The notes under the pieces were generated by a model. The model saw only the letters and a program-made list of their open reading frames with translations, was not told where the DNA came from and ran no database searches. Positions 52,454 to 60,895 of a stretch of DNA of 64,000 nt are shown here, piece after piece; the stretch's first letter is position 1, and every line of letters starts with the position of its first letter. Source of the DNA: JAMLHH01 sp035515235. Lineage in GTDB: Bacteria; Bacteroidota; Bacteroidia; Chitinophagales; JADIYW01. The stretch covers positions 112,631-176,630 of the forward strand of contig DATJBS010000031.1 in assembly GCA_035515235.1 (NCBI GenBank). Direction: 5' to 3'. Made by a program: the position numbers and the translations under genes.

Positions 52454-53086
52454 TTAGTATTCAGTAAAACCATTTAAAAGCGCTTCAAATTCGCTGATAT
52501 GATTTTTGAAAATAGATTCTCCAGTATAGGATATTAGTTGAATAGTACCTTTTGGGCTAGAATAATAATATCCCAAATATGTGAATTTGATTCCTTGAAT
52601 TGATCCTGACATTTGCAGCATCAAAACTTTTAAACCGTTAACAGTTCTATATTCTTGATCAATCAACTTAATATCTGGCGAAACGCTTCTAGCATTCTCT
52701 AGTGCAATTTCCTTTAAAACTTCAAGAGGAATTTCTACTTTTTCGGTAATGAGCATGGAATATAAATCATCTTCTTTATTGATAAATCTAAACTCAAAAG
52801 CATCTCCACTTTCACCTTTTGAAAAGTTCCACTTTTTGGGGTTGATCCATACTCCAACATTCACCTTCTTGCTTTTTACTAAAAAAGTAGATTGCTCATT
52901 TTTGGTGAACTTTTTATTATTTGTAGGAATTTTTATATGCTCTGCACTCTTTTTATCATTTAAATATTTCCAAGTGCCATTATTATATAAAATCACTTCA
53001 TCGCCCGTTTCAGTAAGGGCGTTGAGCTGTGCGTGTGCCCACTGTGTAGACATTATTATTAATACTGTAAAAAATAATTTTCTCAT
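52454..53086 (-). CDS. Hypothetical secreted protein
   Basis: A 210-residue protein with signal peptide MRKLFFTVLIIMSTQWAHAQ. It opens with NALTETGDEVILYNNGTWKYLND, a short bacterial 'SH3-like/ GTW' strand pattern seen in Bacteroidota secreted proteins. A later domain (WNFSKGESGDAFEFRF, then YRTVNGLKVLMLQMSGSIQGIKFTYLGYYYSSPKGTIQLISYTG) has the layout of proteins that read 'GKpaleyeyt'-like sheets, as in DUF4252/PsbP-like domains. No firm assignment. It stands alone on the minus strand. Confidence 0.58.
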   Translation of the reverse strand: MRKLFFTVLIIMSTQWAHAQLNALTETGDEVILYNNGTWKYLNDKKSAEHIKIPTNNKKFTKNEQSTFLVKSKKVNVGVWINPKKWNFSKGESGDAFEFRFINKEDDLYSMLITEKVEIPLEVLKEIALENARSVSPDIKLIDQEYRTVNGLKVLMLQMSGSIQGIKFTYLGYYYSSPKGTIQLISYTGESIFKNHISEFEALLNGFTEY

Positions 53087-53175
53087 GGGTTCTATTTGTG
53101 TTTTTTATAAATAATATTCTTGTTGAAAGTCTGCTCACAAGTTCTATTTCAACTTTCTCTCATGTAAAAGAGTTT

Positions 53176-53391
53176 CTAACTCTTTATTTCTTGCTTTATT
53201 TTTAGTAGCGTAGGTAAATATATCAATGGAAGAAAAGTTAGAAAACCAAAGCCGTTTTTAATGGAACTATAAGCTGCTATTCCAATTAATATACCTAAGA
53301 TAGCCGCATCGTAAATATTTGCAGTTTTAGATTTTTTTATTTTTGCTAGCAATTCTTCATTGCTCAGCTCTGAGAGGTCTTTTGATGACAT
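53176..53391 (-). CDS. Small membrane protein, two helices
   Basis: A 71-residue protein. An N-terminal charged helix (DLSELSNEELLAKIKKSKT) precedes two membrane segments (AAILGILIGIAAYSSIK and GFLTFLPLIYLPTLLK). This 'LSNEEL' plus helical hairpin pattern is widespread in small Bacteroidota membrane proteins of unknown function. No neighbour suggests a job. Confidence 0.55.
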   Translation of the reverse strand: MSSKDLSELSNEELLAKIKKSKTANIYDAAILGILIGIAAYSSIKNGFGFLTFLPLIYLPTLLKIKQEIKS

Positions 53392-53519
53392 ATTTTACAT
53401 TGAATAACTGATTCTTCTCTTTGAAATGAAGTAAAGCATAAAAGAACGAAATAAAATGTCACATATATTAATTTGTAGTTGTAAAATTTCTACAAATGCT
53501 AATTGTAAGAATTGTAAAT

Positions 53520-55667
53520 CTATTTCTGCTTGAAAATCTTAGCAATACTTTTACGTATTTCGTCTAGTTTTTCTAATGGTTCTATGAAAGTTGGATTGAT
53601 TAAATCAATTTGAGAAGTATCTGTAACACCTGATTGCATTGGATAAATCAAGATATAGCTTGTGTTTTCAAAATATTTATTGAGATAATCTGGAATTTTA
53701 CTCATGCTCTCGTGATAGGAAGGTTTGTCTTTTCTACTCAATACAATAATAAGATTATCGTTTTGTTGGAAATTTCGTGCTAATATCAAAAAGTCGTTCC
53801 ATTCATTAAATTCATTCAACTCGCATTCTACAGGATGTTTAGATTGGATTTCATTGATCAATAAAAGAGTATCGCTATTGGCATAAAAGACGAGTTTTGC
53901 GCCAGAGTTTCTTGCGATATTCCATACTTTAATCAACCAAAATGGAAATCCGATTTCTTTTTCAGCATGTTCAGGTACGATAATAATATGCTTCTTAATG
54001 GTAGATAATGGTTGTGAGGGTTTATAGATTAAAGTGGTAGCATTATATTTCGTCAATATGCCTTCTGTAAGATTTCCTAAAAATGAATCTGAAATTCCTT
54101 TTTTGATATGAAGGCCTAAAATCAAATCTGTGATTTTATGTTCCTGTGCTACACTTGTAATTCCGTTCACGATATTAAGATCATAACGCAGCAATTCATG
54201 TATAAAATTATCAGTAGCTGCTGCTGCTACGGTAGCTTTACTTAAAATAGATTTGGCTTTTTTATCGGCAGAACCATCTATTTTATTATTGTCAATGATA
54301 TTTAGCGCATAGATATCATTCTTATTTTTTTTCGATTTAATAGTGATTGCTAAATTGACGAGTTCGTCAGTGGTCTCGAAGTAATTAATGGGAATTAAGA
54401 TTTTCTCTTCGTTGTCTTCATCATCTGTACCCGAATCGATACTGTCCAAAAGAGCAATGTTTTGTGCTCCCTTTTGTGCTACAAATGAAGCAATAGTACA
54501 AGTGAAAAGGATCATTAAAATGGTTCCATTCAGTATACTTTCATTCAATAATCTAATAGGTTCACCAGCTGAAGTGTGTCCTATGATAATATTATAACCT
54601 ACTAAAACAGCTGCTAAAGTTGCGGCAGCTTGAGCATTACTTAGGCCAAATATCAATCTCCGTTCGTCCAATGAAAAGTTGTAAATTTTTTGTGTTGCTA
54701 AAGCAGCTAAAAACTTTGCCATTGTAGCTACAATGATCATAACGATGGCGACTTTGATAGTTTCACTGTCTTTAAAAAAGACTCGGTAGTCGATCAGCAT
54801 TCCTACACCTATCAGAAAGAATGGGATGAAAATTGCATTGCCTACAAATTCAATTCTATTCATTAAAGGAGAATGATTTGGGATAAGTCTGTTTAAAGCT
54901 AAACCTGCTAAAAATGCTCCGATGATAGCTTCTATTCCTGCCATTTCTGCCATTGCAGCTCCAAGGTAAACCATCACCAAAACAAATACATATTGGGATA
55001 CATTATCGTTGAATCGCTTGAAAAACCATCTTCCGATAATTGGAAAAAGAAACATGACAATGAATCCAAAAATGAGAATAGAAATGGTCAATTGAATCCA
55101 AAATTTGGTATTGACTTCGCCAGTAGTCATCCCTACAATCACTGCCAGTACTAATAAAGCTAAGGTGTCAGTAATAATAGTTCCGCCTACGGTGATATTG
55201 ACGGCTTTATTTTTAGCTACGCCCAATTTGCTAATCAATGGATAAGCAATTAAGGTGTGCGATGCAAACATACTCGCCAGCAATATTGATGTCGGAATAG
55301 AAAATCCTAAAATGTATATTCCAGAAATAATCCCAAGTATCATAGGTATGGAAAACGTCAATAGTCCAAAAACTAAACTTTTTTTACTGTTCTTTTTGAA
55401 ATCTCCTAAGTCAATCTCTAGTCCTGCGAGAAACATGATATATAAAAGTCCAGCAGTACCGGATAATATGATGCTACTATCTCTTTCCATAAGATTGATG
55501 CCCTTAGGACCAATGATCGCGCCTGCTATAATTAATCCGAGAAGGTGAGGGATTTTTATCTTATTGAGTAGGATAGGAGCGAAGAGAATGATTACTAATA
55601 TGGATAGAAACTTCAAGACTGGATCAGTCAAAGGCATAGTCGCATCAAGTATATTGAGAAAAATCAT
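53520..55667 (-). CDS. CPA2-family cation:proton antiporter with C-terminal USP-like domain
   Basis: A 715-residue monovalent-cation/proton antiporter. Residues 1-400 form 12 or more helices of the Na_H_exchanger domain. Typical landmarks are IPHLLGLIIAGAIIGPKGINL, the discontinuous-helix region with GTIITDTLALLVLAVIVG, and GIEAIIGAFLAGLALNRLIP. From about residue 415 a soluble cytoplasmic part (ILIPINYFETTDELVNLAITIK, then GITSVAQEHKITDLILGLHIKKG) looks like one or two universal-stress-protein domains that could gate the antiporter by nucleotide binding. Cation specificity (Na+ or K+) is not evident. The gene is followed upstream by a long repeat-rich gap. Confidence 0.87.
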   Translation of the reverse strand: MIFLNILDATMPLTDPVLKFLSILVIILFAPILLNKIKIPHLLGLIIAGAIIGPKGINLMERDSSIILSGTAGLLYIMFLAGLEIDLGDFKKNSKKSLVFGLLTFSIPMILGIISGIYILGFSIPTSILLASMFASHTLIAYPLISKLGVAKNKAVNITVGGTIITDTLALLVLAVIVGMTTGEVNTKFWIQLTISILIFGFIVMFLFPIIGRWFFKRFNDNVSQYVFVLVMVYLGAAMAEMAGIEAIIGAFLAGLALNRLIPNHSPLMNRIEFVGNAIFIPFFLIGVGMLIDYRVFFKDSETIKVAIVMIIVATMAKFLAALATQKIYNFSLDERRLIFGLSNAQAAATLAAVLVGYNIIIGHTSAGEPIRLLNESILNGTILMILFTCTIASFVAQKGAQNIALLDSIDSGTDDEDNEEKILIPINYFETTDELVNLAITIKSKKNKNDIYALNIIDNNKIDGSADKKAKSILSKATVAAAATDNFIHELLRYDLNIVNGITSVAQEHKITDLILGLHIKKGISDSFLGNLTEGILTKYNATTLIYKPSQPLSTIKKHIIIVPEHAEKEIGFPFWLIKVWNIARNSGAKLVFYANSDTLLLINEIQSKHPVECELNEFNEWNDFLILARNFQQNDNLIIVLSRKDKPSYHESMSKIPDYLNKYFENTSYILIYPMQSGVTDTSQIDLINPTFIEPLEKLDEIRKSIAKIFKQK

Positions 55668-55849
55668 TCTTTTAGTGGAGTGCTTTTAAGGATATGTAAG
55701 TGAAAATGAATTCTAAGTGACTCGTCGTTGCAATTATTTATCCTGATATTATACCTGATATTTTTGCAAAAATACATATTTGGAATTGATTTACATTGTC
55801 ATGAATAGAATCTAAAATTTATCCTGATTGATGTCGAATGATTTTTAAG

Positions 55850-56390
55850 TAGTGTAATACATTGAAAGACGGTAATGTCATTCCGACAAGGTAGGAATTT
55901 CTGGAAAGTTCAGGGTTCAGAATAAGTAGTTGCTTCTTTTTTGATTCGTAAAGAGATCCTTCCAAGATGACATTATAGATTCTGAAACGATCATTTGTAA
56001 AGAGATCCTTACAGAATGACAAATTGGTTAAACATTATAAATAATGAAATCTCGTAGGAATGAAATGTTACTAGAGCGGTCATAGATATAATGTAATAAA
56101 CCCCATAGGGGTGACATTTTAGTGAAGAGAGTTTTGTAAAAGATTGCTTTGTTTTACCGTTATGTCATTGCTGAGTAAGTCCGTGTAGTCATTGCAGATT
56201 CAGTCCGCAATCTCAAGAGTATTATTCATAGATTCTAAAACGATTCTGAACTAAATTCAGAATGACAAGGTTCAGAATGACGGTTTTGGAATAAGTAGTT
56301 GCTTCGTTTTTGTAATTCGTAAAGAGATCCTTTTATTTATGCTGAGTGATTTCAAAGTAGCAGGACTATAATGTATAATTGTAAGACATT
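55850..56390. repeat. Intergenic mosaic of the dispersed palindromic repeats
   Basis: The gap 55668-56551 contains no gene. Recognisable pieces include GTCATTCCGACAAGGTAGG (55878), GATTCTGAAACGATCA (55979), CCCCATAGGGG (56101), GTCATTGCTGAGTAAGTCCG and CATTGCAGATTCAGTCCGC (56164 and 56190), and CTGAACTAAATTCAGAATGAC (near 56245). They are degenerate and jumbled, unlike the regular arrays elsewhere. The last 100 bp hold the rpmI promoters. Confidence 0.7.
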
Positions 56391-56425
56391 AAGCTTGTCT
56401 TTTCTTAATAATTGAACCTTGTTTC

Positions 56426-56455
56426 TTGGCTTTTTTAGGAGTTTAATTATCTTTG
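56426..56455 (+). promoter_or_regulatory. Distal rpmI-rplT promoter
   Basis: TTG (56426-56428), 19-bp spacer, TATCTTTG (56448-56455). Start would be near 56461, giving a leader of about 90 nt. Confidence 0.6.
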
Positions 56456-56498
56456 CACAGATTGTTAATAATTATTCAATTTATTTTTGTTGAATTAA

Positions 56499-56528
56499 TT
56501 GGTGATTACTCAAATTTACGTATCTTTG
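56499..56528 (+). promoter_or_regulatory. Proximal rpmI-rplT promoter
   Basis: TTG (56499-56501), 19-bp spacer, TATCTTTG (56521-56528). Same -7 sequence and spacing as the distal copy, 73 bp downstream of it. The leader would be about 18 nt. Confidence 0.65.
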
Positions 56529-56551
56529 CAGACTCAAAAATATAGGTAGCA

Positions 56552-56749
56552 ATGCCAAAGCAAAAAACAAACTCAAGCGCTAAGAAAAGATTTACACTTA
56601 CCGGTACAGGTAAGGTTAAAAGAGCGAAAGCGTTCAAACGCCATATTCTTACAAAGAAGACGACTAAACAAAAAAGACGTCTTGGTCAATCTGCAATTGT
56701 TCGTTCTACAGAGATGAGCAACGTTCGTAAATTGCTTGTATTAAGTTAA
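56552..56749 (+). CDS. rpmI: Ribosomal protein L35
   Basis: A 65-residue basic protein of the large ribosomal subunit with the family pattern MPKQKTNSSAKKRFTLTGTGKVKRAKAFKRHIL, followed by KTTKQKRRLGQ. It heads the rpmI-rplT operon; infC, which is usually upstream in bacteria, is not present, and instead two tandem promoters lie in front. Dense basic codons and the 26-bp gap to rplT are as expected. Confidence 0.97.
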   Translation: MPKQKTNSSAKKRFTLTGTGKVKRAKAFKRHILTKKTTKQKRRLGQSAIVRSTEMSNVRKLLVLS

Positions 56750-56775
56750 TTAAAAGAAAGTAAAATTTAAACGTC

Positions 56776-57120
56776 ATGCCTAGATCAGTCAACTCTGTAG
56801 CAGCAAAAGCGAGAAAGAAAAGAGCACTAAAGAGTGCAAAAGGTTATTTCGGTCGTCGTAAAAACGTTTGGACGGTAGCAAAGAACGCTATTGAAAAAGG
56901 TTTAACATACGCTTATATAGGCCGTAAACTTAAGAAAAGAGATTATAGAAGCATGTGGATCGTGCGTATTAATGCAGCTGTACGTGAGCACGGCTTGACA
57001 TACTCTGTTTTCATGAACAAATTAAAAGAAGCTGAAATCGATTTGAATCGTAAGGCTTTAGCTGATTTGGCTCTTAACAGTCCAGAAGCTTTCGCAGCTA
57101 TCGTAGAGAAAGTAAAATAG
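56776..57120 (+). CDS. rplT: Ribosomal protein L20
   Basis: A 114-residue rRNA-binding protein needed early in large-subunit assembly. MPRSVNSVAAKARKKRALKSAKGYFGRRKN and the RSMWIVRINAAVREHGLTYSVFMNKL core are conserved. In E. coli it represses its own operon; no comparable leader structure is evident here. It is cotranscribed with rpmI and followed by a terminator 21 bp after the stop. Confidence 0.97.
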   Translation: MPRSVNSVAAKARKKRALKSAKGYFGRRKNVWTVAKNAIEKGLTYAYIGRKLKKRDYRSMWIVRINAAVREHGLTYSVFMNKLKEAEIDLNRKALADLALNSPEAFAAIVEKVK

Positions 57121-57141
57121 TTTACACTAAATATTATAGTG

Positions 57142-57180
57142 AATAGGTTATCATTTTTGGTAACCTATTTCTATTTTTAC
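57142..57180 (+). terminator. Rho-independent terminator after rplT
   Basis: AATAGGTTA and TAACCTATT form a 9-bp stem with a 10-nt loop that includes a T-run; a T-rich tail follows. It lies just before the next gene's ATG at 57184. Confidence 0.7.
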
Positions 57181-57183
57181 CCT

Positions 57184-58287
57184 ATGAGATATTTTTTGAT
57201 TCTATGTGGGTGTATAATTATTTCTTCTTTTCAGCTTTCCGCCCAGACTTTGAGAGGGTTTAATACCAATGCTTTTCTATATAACTTCTCAGGTCAAGAA
57301 TTTTCAAAGGCTTATTCAGATACTTTAAGTCGATTAAATCCAGATGTTCTAAGATTTCCTGGAGGCACGATAGCCAATAAGTATCACTTTTCTAAACCGG
57401 GTTACGGTCAAGATTCTAATTTCGACAAAAAAACTGCTCAGAATAATATTGTGGAGTTCGTAAGGCTTGTCAAGTCTATGGAGCATCCTCCAAAAGTTTT
57501 ATTCGTCATCAATATGTTTGAGCATTTCTACAAACCGACCATTTCGGATTGGGATCTAATAGTAGAAAATCTTGCAGCTATTCTTTATCTCCAAAAATCA
57601 GGAGTGGAGATTGCAGGAATTGAATTGGGAAATGAATTTTACATTTATCCAGTCATAAGAGGTTGGGACATCAAATTGCCTAAGAGCATGTCTAAAAAAC
57701 TTCAAGCCGTCGATGGAGATTATTGGTGGCCAGATACTTATAAAAAATATAATCGCTTAGCACAATTATATCACAAAGCGATTAAGAAAATAGACCCTAA
57801 CTTGAAAACAGGAATTCCAATGGGTTCTTCTATGAATAAAAATCATAAAAGATGGAATGCCTTTGCTTTTAAAATGGACTTTTCAGATGCTTATATTCAG
57901 CATTGGTACGGACAATTAAGTGAAGCTAAAACTGATGAACAAGCCTTGGAGAAATATGACAAATTCGCTTTAAGAGTTAAGGATAATATTTTAGACTTGC
58001 AGAAAACAGGTAAAGAGATTTGGATCACCGAGTGGAATGGAATTGATTTCGGTTTTGATAATAAAAGAAATTACCATTGGAGACAAACGCCTTTACACAG
58101 TCAGTTGAATATCAAAACTCAGGAAATGATGAATGAGTTAGGAGTCGACATGACTATTTATCATCGCATCTCTTCGGGACCCGAAGGAGATACTTATAAT
58201 TTGATGAATGTAGATAGAAATCAAATTACCGTTAACAATACCTATTGGGACTTTTTAAAGCCTCCTTTTATTAACAATTCAAAGTAA
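57184..58287 (+). CDS. Secreted clan GH-A glycoside hydrolase
   Basis: A 367-residue exported enzyme (signal peptide MRYFLILCGCIIISSFQLSA; the 57139 alternative start lies within the preceding terminator). It has the (beta/alpha)8 features of clan GH-A retaining glycosidases: LRFPGGTIANKYHF, the acid/base Glu151 in IAGIELGNEFY, and the nucleophile Glu283 in EIWITEWNG. The pattern is nearest to GH79/GH39-type heparanase or arabinofuranosidase relatives, but I cannot place the family. Length suits a single catalytic domain. It lies immediately after the rplT terminator and 32 bp before the thioredoxin gene. Confidence 0.75.
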   Translation: MRYFLILCGCIIISSFQLSAQTLRGFNTNAFLYNFSGQEFSKAYSDTLSRLNPDVLRFPGGTIANKYHFSKPGYGQDSNFDKKTAQNNIVEFVRLVKSMEHPPKVLFVINMFEHFYKPTISDWDLIVENLAAILYLQKSGVEIAGIELGNEFYIYPVIRGWDIKLPKSMSKKLQAVDGDYWWPDTYKKYNRLAQLYHKAIKKIDPNLKTGIPMGSSMNKNHKRWNAFAFKMDFSDAYIQHWYGQLSEAKTDEQALEKYDKFALRVKDNILDLQKTGKEIWITEWNGIDFGFDNKRNYHWRQTPLHSQLNIKTQEMMNELGVDMTIYHRISSGPEGDTYNLMNVDRNQITVNNTYWDFLKPPFINNSK

Positions 58288-58319
58288 GAGGCGTTACCTC
58301 TATATATTAATTACGTATC

Positions 58320-58919
58320 ATGAAGGATTTTAAATACTGGTGGAACCAAGCGATGACTTGGGAGGAGTACAAAGCATTTAGTGAGCAACTTATACAAGAA
58401 GGCAAAACAACTGGCGCAGATCAATCCGAAGAGATGGTAGCATATACCAAATTGAATGGGCATAGGATGAAAAGAGTGGAGAAAACATTCAAAATCAATA
58501 TTGCATTGAATGATGCTCTTGTCGACTCGAATACAAAACCTTTCAATTTATTGGTAATTTCTGAACCTTGGTGTGGTGACGCTTCTCAGTCTGTACCTGC
58601 AATTGCTGAAATAGCTAGATTATATCCAGAGAAAATAGATTTAAAAATAATTCTAAGAGATACAAACACAGAACTCATCGATCAATTTTTAACCAATAAA
58701 GGAAGAGCTATTCCAATATTTTTATTCTTAGATCAAACCTTTAATTTGTTGGGTCAATGGGGACCAAGACCGGTGGAAGCTCAAGCTAAGGTCATGGAAC
58801 TAAAAGCTCAAGAGGTTTCTCATGAAGAGATGGTGGAGAAACTGATGGTTTGGTATGCAAAAGATAAATCACAGTCTATCCAAAATGAATTAGCGGAGAC
58901 TATCAAGAACTTTCTTTAA
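58320..58919 (+). CDS. Thioredoxin-family protein with single-cysteine site
   Basis: A 199-residue cytoplasmic protein of the thioredoxin superfamily. The active-site-like motif is EPWCGDASQSVPAI, with only one cysteine (WCGD rather than CxxC), so it cannot run a normal dithiol cycle. The cis-Pro loop (RAIPIFLFLD) and the rest of the fold are intact. There is no signal peptide. This single-Cys group is common in Bacteroidota and Bacilli and has no settled function. It follows the glycosidase by 32 bp and ends in a hairpin. Confidence 0.78.
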   Translation: MKDFKYWWNQAMTWEEYKAFSEQLIQEGKTTGADQSEEMVAYTKLNGHRMKRVEKTFKINIALNDALVDSNTKPFNLLVISEPWCGDASQSVPAIAEIARLYPEKIDLKIILRDTNTELIDQFLTNKGRAIPIFLFLDQTFNLLGQWGPRPVEAQAKVMELKAQEVSHEEMVEKLMVWYAKDKSQSIQNELAETIKNFL

Positions 58920-58931
58920 GTTTTTTTGATA
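58901..58931 (+). repeat. 31-bp hairpin repeat, copy 1 (end of thioredoxin gene)
   Basis: A 31-bp sequence starting TATCAAGAACTT and ending TTTGATA, able to fold on itself, covers the last codons and the stop of the thioredoxin gene. The same 31 bases occur with one mismatch at 60048-60078, inside the 3' end of the alpha/beta-hydrolase gene. The T-run in the loop arm may help termination here. Confidence 0.5.
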
Positions 58932-58990
58932 AATATTTTATTAATAAATGACTTAGTTTTTCCTTGAACCTATTTTTTTTAAATGATAAT

Positions 58991-59623
58991 TTATATTGCC
59001 TTTGCCTTTTTTAAATTGTCATTGAAACGATCAATATCGCTAATTAGTTTTGGTAAATCGTTGTCTAACCAGGTAAGAAACGTCAGCATTTCATTGTACT
59101 TACTTTCTAAATCATTTAGGTTTCCAACAACCGGTTCATATTGATAAATTCTGTTGCGTAAAGATCGGATGCGATATAATGCGTCTGCGATTGTATCTCT
59201 TTGTCTTAAATGTTTTGGTGTGTTTCTAAAAATCAGACGTAGAGGTTTCCAAAGTAAAGCTGTGTAATGTCGATTGAATAACTTGTTCCAAAATCCAAAA
59301 TTAAGTTCTGCAATTATTCTGTCTGCTGTAATAGATTTATTTTGTACTGTAAGCTTTTTTATTGCATCTGAAACAAATGGTAAAAAATCAACAGGTAAAT
59401 GGTTTTTAAACCAACAGTCATCTTTGAAATGCAGTTTTAAGTTTTCATTAATAGCATTTCGCAAACTGATTTCAAGGACAGATAGAAGAGGATAAAATGC
59501 TACCGAAAGTTCAATGTTTACCTTGTAAAGCTCATAAGCTTTATCAAAGTCATTATTAGTTTTGGCAAGATAAACGTGGAATCTTGGTGTTGAAATAAAG
59601 TATATTAATTGTTGTTCGGTCAT
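58991..59623 (-). CDS. Abi-like protein with degenerate HEPN motif
   Basis: A 210-residue helical protein of the Abi (AbiD/AbiF, Abi_2) family, often involved in abortive infection as RNases. The family layout is visible: FYPLLSVLEISLRNAINENLK near the N-terminus, FGFWNKLFNRHY in the middle and RIRSLRNRIYQYEPVV at the HEPN site. In active members the site reads RNR-x-x-H (R-x4-H); here the histidine position holds Gln. The RNase is therefore probably inactive, or works without the histidine. The neighbours (a structured RNA upstream, thioredoxin downstream) show no defence island. Confidence 0.75.
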   Translation of the reverse strand: MTEQQLIYFISTPRFHVYLAKTNNDFDKAYELYKVNIELSVAFYPLLSVLEISLRNAINENLKLHFKDDCWFKNHLPVDFLPFVSDAIKKLTVQNKSITADRIIAELNFGFWNKLFNRHYTALLWKPLRLIFRNTPKHLRQRDTIADALYRIRSLRNRIYQYEPVVGNLNDLESKYNEMLTFLTWLDNDLPKLISDIDRFNDNLKKAKAI

Positions 59624-59648
59624 ATATCATTGCAAATTTGCGATAATA

Positions 59649-59680
59649 TTTGTACCTATCCGAATAAATACGTATATTTG
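59649..59680 (+). promoter_or_regulatory. Promoter of small structured RNA copy B
   Basis: TTTG (59649-59652), 20-bp spacer and TATATTTG (59673-59680) match the phylum's consensus fully. The predicted start is near 59685, about 5 nt before the RNA's outer stem. Confidence 0.65.
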
Positions 59681-59684
59681 TTCT

Positions 59685-59759
59685 GTGATGCTGCTTCCTC
59701 CTCTCCCAAACTCGTGTTGGTGATGAAAGCAGCTTTAGTTTTTTAAAGCTGTTTTTTTT
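59685..59759 (+). ncRNA. Small structured RNA, copy B, with overlapping terminator
   Basis: GCTGCTT (59690-59696) pairs with AAGCAGC (59727-59733). Inside, TC/GA, the internal loop CTCTC/TGAT, and CCAA/TTGG close a 7-nt loop. A separate 8-bp terminator hairpin (CAGCTTTA 59730-59737 with TAAAGCTG 59744-59751, then eight T) shares four bases with the outer stem, so the two folds compete. No plus-strand gene follows, which favours a free-standing RNA of about 75 nt. The rest of 59624-60033 shows no gene. Confidence 0.62.
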
Positions 59760-60033
59760 AGAATAATTAATCTAAATTGCCAAGAACTTTCAGTTATAAA
59801 CATTGTGGCATTAGTGATATAACAAATTAGTATTTGAAAATTTAAATTCATAGCTGAATCATATAACCTCCTGATAAGTTTTAAAATTATCGTACACTGT
59901 CACGACAATTACTTTTGTCTTATTTTGAAATTGTAATATCGCTCAATTTAAAAGTAAATAGATTACTATAAAGACATTGTTAGAAGACAAAAAAGACATT
60001 TCAACTAATTTAATAAACCCAATCACACTTAAT

Positions 60034-60831
60034 TTACAAGTTAAAGTTATCAAGAACTTTCTTTAAGTTTTCTTGATAGATAATATTTTCTGTCATTCCT
60101 GCATGACCTAAATTTTCAATGCTAATTAAAGTATCTGATTTCTTGAATTCAGATTGAAGTTTTAGAGCATTTAAATAAGATATCGTTTTATCTTCTAGAC
60201 CGTGGAAGATGACTACGGGCATATCAGCTTTCTTTAAATATTCTGAAGTATTGATATTGTATTTTAAAATGAAAGATGGAATAAATGGAAGTCTTTCATT
60301 CATGACGAACTCGATACTATAATATGGAGCTTGTAAAATCAATAATTGAGGTTGGTTCTCAGAGGCTAACTTGGATGCTAATCCGCTACCTAAAGAATAA
60401 CCTAAAAGTGTAATTTTATTTTCTCCGTAATGTTCTTTTAGAATGTTATAGATGAATTGATTGTCTTCAAAAAGCTGTTCTAGACTTTTGATTTTTCCTG
60501 TGCTTTTACCATAGCCTCTATAATCAATCATTAATACATCATAACCTAAATTAGTATAAGTCTCCGCAAACTCTCCCCATCCGCTCAGAGCACCGCCATT
60601 GCCATGCAGGTAATAGATGATTCCTTTGGAAGAATCGGCTTTAAATAATAATGCATTGATGGAGTTTTTATCCTTGGTTTCAAAGTTGATTTCTTCGTAA
60701 TTACCTGAAAAAGAGAAGGAGTAGGAGGAGGGCAGCTGATAAGGAAGAAAAAGGATTTTTTCTTGAAAACTATACAATAGCAAAAATCCTAAACCAATTA
60801 TTAAGGCAATAGATATCAATATTTTTTTCAT
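60034..60831 (-). CDS. Alpha/beta hydrolase with N-terminal membrane anchor
   Basis: A 265-residue serine hydrolase of the YqkD/BAAT-like group. One N-terminal helix (ILISIALIIGLGFLLLYSF) anchors it facing the periplasm. Oxyanion region YYLHGNGGALSGW, nucleophile elbow LLGYSLGSGLASKL, Asp in IFHGLEDKTISY and His in NLGHAGM complete the triad. Substrate unknown. It is the last gene of a likely operon with DUF2834 and DUF2855 (64-bp gap). A 31-bp repeat found at 58901 lies inside its 3' end. Confidence 0.85.
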   Translation of the reverse strand: MKKILISIALIIGLGFLLLYSFQEKILFLPYQLPSSYSFSFSGNYEEINFETKDKNSINALLFKADSSKGIIYYLHGNGGALSGWGEFAETYTNLGYDVLMIDYRGYGKSTGKIKSLEQLFEDNQFIYNILKEHYGENKITLLGYSLGSGLASKLASENQPQLLILQAPYYSIEFVMNERLPFIPSFILKYNINTSEYLKKADMPVVIFHGLEDKTISYLNALKLQSEFKKSDTLISIENLGHAGMTENIIYQENLKKVLDNFNL

Positions 60832-60895
60832 TCTCTTAAAGAGTCCTTTCTTTTTGTAAAAGTGATTGGTAAAAGTTGAGTTCTTTTAGGCTTTC

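Noticed and set aside
55819..56022. 67-residue ORF in the rpmI upstream gap
   Set aside because: It is built from the dispersed repeat pieces, so it is a by-product of repeat sequence without coding character.
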